7,174 nt of DNA from JAAYZK01 sp964535025 (GTDB lineage Bacteria; Planctomycetota; Phycisphaerae; SM23-33; FEN-1343): assembly GCA_964535025.1 (NCBI GenBank), contig CAZHRW010000117.1, positions 1 to 7,174 of the forward strand, in the 5' to 3' direction. Below, in pieces: positions 6,901 through 7,174 of this stretch. Below the pieces are notes generated by a model. The model made no database searches, was not told the DNA's origin, and saw nothing but the letters and a program-made list of their open reading frames with translations. The first letter of the stretch is position 1, and each line of letters begins with the position of its first letter. Made by a program: the position numbers and the translations under genes.

Positions 6901-7174
6901 CATGCCCACCTACGCCACGCCCTACTTCGGCGTCAGCGGCGGAGACCTGGCCACCGTCAATGATCTGTCCGAAGGCGGCTACTACTGGAATCCGTTCCCC
7001 GACCAGGGCGTCACCTGGTACGAGGCCGCCACCGATCCGTCGATCGACACGCCGGGCCATCCCAACGTGAAGTACCCCCTGCGGGCCGAGGCCCTCATGA
7101 CCGACGACGGCTGGTGGACCGGCCCCAACGACTACCAGGGCGACGGCGACCGCTACTACGACGGCGTCAACCGC
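839..7174 (+). CDS. Giant secreted multidomain repeat protein with a putative C-terminal polysaccharide lyase-like region (3' partial)
   Basis: The frame is open from ATG 839 to the window edge, giving 2,112 residues with no stop, so the 3' end is missing. ATG 839 is chosen because an eight-base Shine-Dalgarno sequence lies 8 bases upstream and a signal peptide begins at once. The upstream in-frame stop is at 539-541, and in-frame ATGs at 785 and 821 lack good ribosome sites. Domain order by residue: signal peptide 1-32; module 1 at 35-312; PKD-like 318-408 and 414-504; LamG-like 512-657; classic PKD 661-745; module 2 at 753-1028; PKD-like 1034-1124; module 3 at 1130-1406; PKD-like 1415-1505; Gly6 linker 1508-1513; C-terminal region 1514-2112. 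The protein is acidic and rich in Asp, Gly, Thr and Val, as in exported repeat proteins. The likely role is an extracellular or surface carbohydrate-active protein. That role is inferred from architecture; the catalytic assignment is uncertain. No anchor signal can be judged because the end is cut off. Confidence 0.95.
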   Translation, partial: MEQSRYRPCLGLPLVAAALGLLAAWAVPAARADTHYWNGDGDGVSWNDPDNWVEDAVPATTSDGDGADAVVIDGPYDVVITQDVWAVSTVTIDGDATLTVASGLELGTNSLTINDGGLILEEVAGVGADLRWAKANRGHLWVEADGYIAGSGVIRTLTGGGGVYLLSTRGADYDMTDITLILGYSDLTVRVGSADLGRTADGWTAGNYAIGKLTCYDYRYTHNLYQADGSTGGGVNALYCFELEFGGDWWKTTGGTLNLQGTNLYVRDQVIWYDDSVTDTPCELTVATAFDPLDPTTAVWDDDVPQAVAYLGLPPNDAPVVDAGADQLITLPSDAVLDGTVTDDGLPDPPAAVAVTWRRSSGPGTVTFGDPNAVDTTAAFSIDGVYVLELEADDGALTAADTVTITVEPIPNAAPVVDAGADQLITLPANAYLDGSVSDDGLPDPPAAVAVTWSAVAGPGEVTFADAAAVDTRATFTADGVYTLELAADDGELTDSDTVTLTVEPATGGAMTSVWDFQNASFAEQTAGFTAEFDAVPHAPQMDGVTGLCLGAADWWTDLACIVRFDAGGYLDARDGGGYARDADIAYVVGDTYHVRMEVDLATHTYDVFITPDGGAEVQLAAGYAFRTEQASVASLDTWSLEASIGSHTVSNMTITPHNTPPVADAGPDQTVDDLDRDGGEEITLDGSGSTDDGTIISYVWEEAEIEIATGIAPVVMLDHGEHTIDLTVTDDFDETDTDTVVITINATTPLTHHFGGGGDGVTWHDAANWLEGTVPVTTSIGDNADPVIIDGTYDVRVTQDVWAVASVTIDGSATLTVASGLDLGTNSLTVNSGGLILEEIGGVGADVRWAKANRGHLWVEADGYIAGAGVIRTMTGGGGIELRSTRAAEFDMTAIALQVAYGEHLRVASADLGRQSPDGWAAGNFALGEVYFTDRRFDHKLYNADGTIGGGVNALYCHELRFGGDADETASLDLQGIHLYVRDRITWGDGSVTDTEGPVAVATAPDPYVKTTAVYDDDTPQAEAYLGVPANLAPTADAGEDVAIVLGGPAVLDGTVTDDGMPDPPGALTVTWSQQSGPGTAVFDDAGAVDTTATFDLEGTYVLQLEADDGQLTAADTVTVTVDLPSATAWNWTGAGDGVSWSDPANWLEGTVPLTTSTGDDAGTVSINGTYDVSVDADVVAVAGITLDGDAAVTVEPGVLIRTNGVTIINGGLILGESGGATGALRWGKVNRGSFVVEADGYVAGSGVIETGTNSSGAQFRSTRAADFDMTDITLEVRYYGGIDLASADVGRADGAGWAASNFAIGRIFFADRRFNHALYNQDGSIGGGVNALYCLELQFAGDADETAGMDLQGINVYVRDKLTWGDGSVVDTPCQIPVATVKDPLIPTTALYDDDTPQATAWVGTEGGVTNTAPDVDAGSDQTITLPAGANLDGTVTDDGLPDPPAAVTVTWSKASGPGTVTFGDANAVDTTASFSTDGIYVLELEADDGALSAADTVTLTVNPSGGGGGGAVSPLPLTNRLAGISVALSGTNGTDWAVEHTYHDGAVADQTIYLHGDVDISLAHNSNNTLMKRDSVAWDNWDPIDGPYGNGEAGDIHYKIDRDMQAHAYHEPGLIPSWAPLYSAPFEFNTLTYDGVIGVLGAIGDNGGPWGSSPRGTTERFAYGQLDAFGNEWHTLTYWDDDEPVYDSIPEGSDRVGASDGHWVYVCVNPITPVIQFVAPTADDQYYTTPLKTYHVPKTWDQTTYLTSGVEIQFLNLTNGETVEYRVDGGAWQAFGATRLVASELLPANDTPILLEFRNGSTGPVASRTIVMNPSTPGASETHGFLLWADAAEKADITTRLTTMQPFATSYNTFRNSYYQGSDAVYSDARGGWRSGAGMASSSLANAFAVAIDGPGAQPDLAALAKERLLRMARLEAVGFEDGVSSATPGKDYLNELGQTIQQFADAGVAYDLLASCYRSVHDPDGMTPIEELRIRDGLAEIAKTILQVRANWSFTVGGGDTHWAHGYELAFGTIAAAMPTYATPYFGVSGGDLATVNDLSEGGYYWNPFPDQGVTWYEAATDPSIDTPGHPNVKYPLRAEALMTDDGWWTGPNDYQGDGDRYYDGVNR
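941..1774 (+). repeat. Module 1: ~278-residue repeat, copy 1
   Basis: Residues 35-312. It opens with WNGDGDGVSWNDPDNW, followed by VVIDGPYDVVITQDVWAV and short valine/threonine-rich strands punctuated by glycine (LTVASGLELGTNSLTI, GGLILEE), a pattern suggesting a beta-helix or stacked beta structure. The middle carries RWAKANRGHLWVEADGYIAG and the end carries GGGVNALYCFELEF, LNLQGTNLYVRD and a closing DDDVPQAVAYLG. Copies 2 and 3 show the same landmarks in the same order. The opening motif is common in planctomycete exported proteins, but I do not recognise the whole module as a named family. Confidence 0.85.
1790..2062 (+). repeat. PKD-like repeat 1
   Basis: Residues 318-408 (91 residues). 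It begins APVVDAGADQLITLP, continues LDGTVTDDGLPDPPAAVAVTW and SGPGTVTF, and ends YVLELEADDGALTAADTVTITV. This is the Ig/PKD-like fold with a final strand of DDG-x-DTVTITV type, common in large extracellular proteins, where it acts as a spacer or binding domain. It follows module 1 after a five-residue linker. Confidence 0.85.
2078..2350 (+). repeat. PKD-like repeat 2
   Basis: Residues 414-504, directly tandem to PKD-like repeat 1 with a period of 96 codons. The first 36 bases of the shared core (2087-2122) are identical to 1799-1834. Key motifs are APVVDAGADQLITLP, SVSDDGLPDPPAAVAVTW and ADDGELTDSDTVTLTV. It is the only PKD-like copy not preceded by a ~277-residue module. Confidence 0.85.
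2372..2809 (+). other. Concanavalin/LamG-like beta-sandwich domain
   Basis: Residues 512-657. It starts VWDFQNASF and includes IVRFDAGGYLDARDGGGYA, then DTYHVRMEVDLATHTYDVFI and YAFRTEQASVASLDTWSLEA. The run of 'G-Y-h-V-x-h-x-V-D-h-x-x-x-T-Y-D-V' followed by 'YAFRTEQ' resembles the carbohydrate-binding jelly-roll domains attached to bacterial polysaccharide lyases and other secreted glycan enzymes. It occurs once and interrupts the module/PKD alternation. The fold call is moderate; ligand binding is inference. Confidence 0.5.
2819..3073 (+). other. Classic PKD domain
   Basis: Residues 661-745. It contains PPVADAGPDQTV, ITLDGSGSTDDGTIISYVWE and HTIDLTVTDDFDETDTDTVVITI. The LDGSGSTDxDG-x-I-x-x-Y-x-W core is the hallmark of the PKD family (beta-sandwich, usually extracellular). 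It differs clearly from the DDGLPDPP-type copies elsewhere in this protein, so it probably has a separate origin, perhaps arriving with the preceding LamG-like domain. Confidence 0.85.
3095..3922 (+). repeat. Module 2: ~276-residue repeat, copy 2
   Basis: Residues 753-1028. It opens HHFGGGGDGVTWHDAANW, losing the first Trp of the motif, then follows copy 1 closely: DVRVTQDVWAVASVTIDG, GADVRWAKANRGHLWVEADG, IGGGVNALYCHELRF, LDLQGIHLYVRDRITWGDGS and YDDDTPQAEAYLG. Bases 3381-3442 are identical to 1227-1288 of copy 1, and bases 3681-3713 are identical to 4815-4847 of copy 3. Confidence 0.85.
3938..4210 (+). repeat. PKD-like repeat 3
   Basis: Residues 1034-1124. It contains APTADAGEDVAIVLGG, LDGTVTDDGMPDPPGALTVTW, QQSGPGTAVF, VDTTATFDLEGTYVLQLEADDG and DTVTVTVD. 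It sits after module 2 with a five-residue linker, the same spacing as after module 1. It is the most diverged of the four DDGxPDPP-type copies in its first strand. Confidence 0.85.
4226..5056 (+). repeat. Module 3: ~277-residue repeat, copy 3
   Basis: Residues 1130-1406. It opens AWNWTGAGDGVSWSDPANW and keeps the EGTVPLTTS, INGTYDVSV, LRWGKVNRGSFVVEADGYVAGSG, IGGGVNALYCLELQF, MDLQGINVYVRDKLTWGDGS and YDDDTPQATAWVG landmarks. Its N-terminal half is more diverged (GVLIRTNGVTIINGGLILGESGG replaces the LGTNSL section), while its C-terminal half stays close to copy 2. Confidence 0.85.
5081..5353 (+). repeat. PKD-like repeat 4
   Basis: Residues 1415-1505. It contains APDVDAGSDQTITLP, LDGTVTDDGLPDPPAAVTVTW, SGPGTVTFGDANAVDTTASF, YVLELEADDGALSAADTVTLTV. 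Two blocks are identical in DNA to PKD-like repeat 1, 3,291 bases away (42 bases at 5137-5178 and 32 bases at 5208-5239). It is the last repeat before the Gly6 linker and the C-terminal region. Confidence 0.85.
5360..5377 (+). other. Six-glycine linker
   Basis: Residues 1508-1513 are six glycines flanked by PS and AVSPLPL. It marks the boundary between the repeat stalk and the non-repetitive C-terminal part, and probably acts as a flexible hinge. Confidence 0.7.
5378..7174 (+). other. C-terminal non-repetitive region: beta-rich part followed by a heparinase II/III-like helical part (truncated)
   Basis: Residues 1514-2112. The first ~200 residues (GISVALSG...VYVCVNP) match nothing I can name. 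About residues 1720-1820 look like an Ig/FN3-like sandwich with EYRVDGGAWQAF. From about residue 1826 (HGFLLWADAAEKADITTRL) the sequence becomes helix-rich with many aromatics: FATSYNTFRNSYYQGSD, GWRSGAGMASSSLANAFAVA, IQQFADAGVAYDLLASCYR, ELRIRDGLAEIAKTILQ and GGGDTHWAHGYELAFGTIAAAMP. This order resembles the alpha/alpha-toroid of heparinase II/III-type polysaccharide lyases, in which a conserved Asn/His segment in a late helix lies near the active site. His2006, His2009 and Tyr2011 are candidates. The following beta-sandwich of such enzymes would lie beyond the window. Fold call moderate; substrate unknown. Confidence 0.45.

Noticed and set aside
848..7060. A 2,070-codon minus-strand reading frame as a real gene
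   Set aside because: It is the codon-register complement of the sense gene. Its translation is low-complexity Val/Gly/Asp/Arg text mirroring the repeats, while the + strand has a ribosome site, a signal peptide and recognisable domains.

Overview
The window holds one very large, incomplete protein-coding gene on the + strand, running from 839 past the right edge at 7174 (2,112 codons, no stop seen), preceded by an 838-base stretch with no convincing gene. The DNA is very GC-rich, with G or C at nearly every third codon position. The protein has a signal peptide and is built from tandem modules that open with a W-x-GDGVSW-x-NW motif, alternating with PKD-like repeats of the 'DDGLPDPP...SGPGTVTF...DTTA' type. 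That style of giant exported protein is typical of Planctomycetota (and related Verrucomicrobiota). The phylum is inferred from protein style and base composition; no marker gene is present.

Layout. Bases 1-838: gene-free. A 104-base GC-rich repeat occurs twice (99-202 and 241-344). A less GC-rich island (about 353-500) carries a bulged 11-bp inverted repeat (369-403) overlapping a weak promoter-like pair of boxes. A further structured leader follows, with a palindrome at 697-712, two adjacent hairpins at 727-745 and 752-767, and a strong ribosome binding site at 823-830. Bases 839-934: signal peptide. Bases 941-5353: repeat region, in the order module 1, PKD-like 1, PKD-like 2, concanavalin/LamG-like domain, classic PKD domain, module 2, PKD-like 3, module 3, PKD-like 4. 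A six-glycine linker follows. Bases 5378-7174: a non-repetitive C-terminal region of at least 599 residues, with a small beta-rich domain and then a helix-rich part resembling the alpha/alpha-toroid fold of heparinase II/III-type polysaccharide lyases. The window cuts this part off.

How it may work: the signal peptide sends the protein out of the cytoplasm. The roughly 1,480-residue repeat region probably acts as a long stalk or carbohydrate-binding scaffold that presents the C-terminal putative enzyme. The shape of the repeat region is directly visible; the enzyme assignment is a moderate-to-low-confidence inference. The most interesting points are the undescribed ~277-residue module with its NALYC signature, the patches of exact DNA identity between distant repeats, and a leader element that could pair alternately with itself or with the Shine-Dalgarno sequence.
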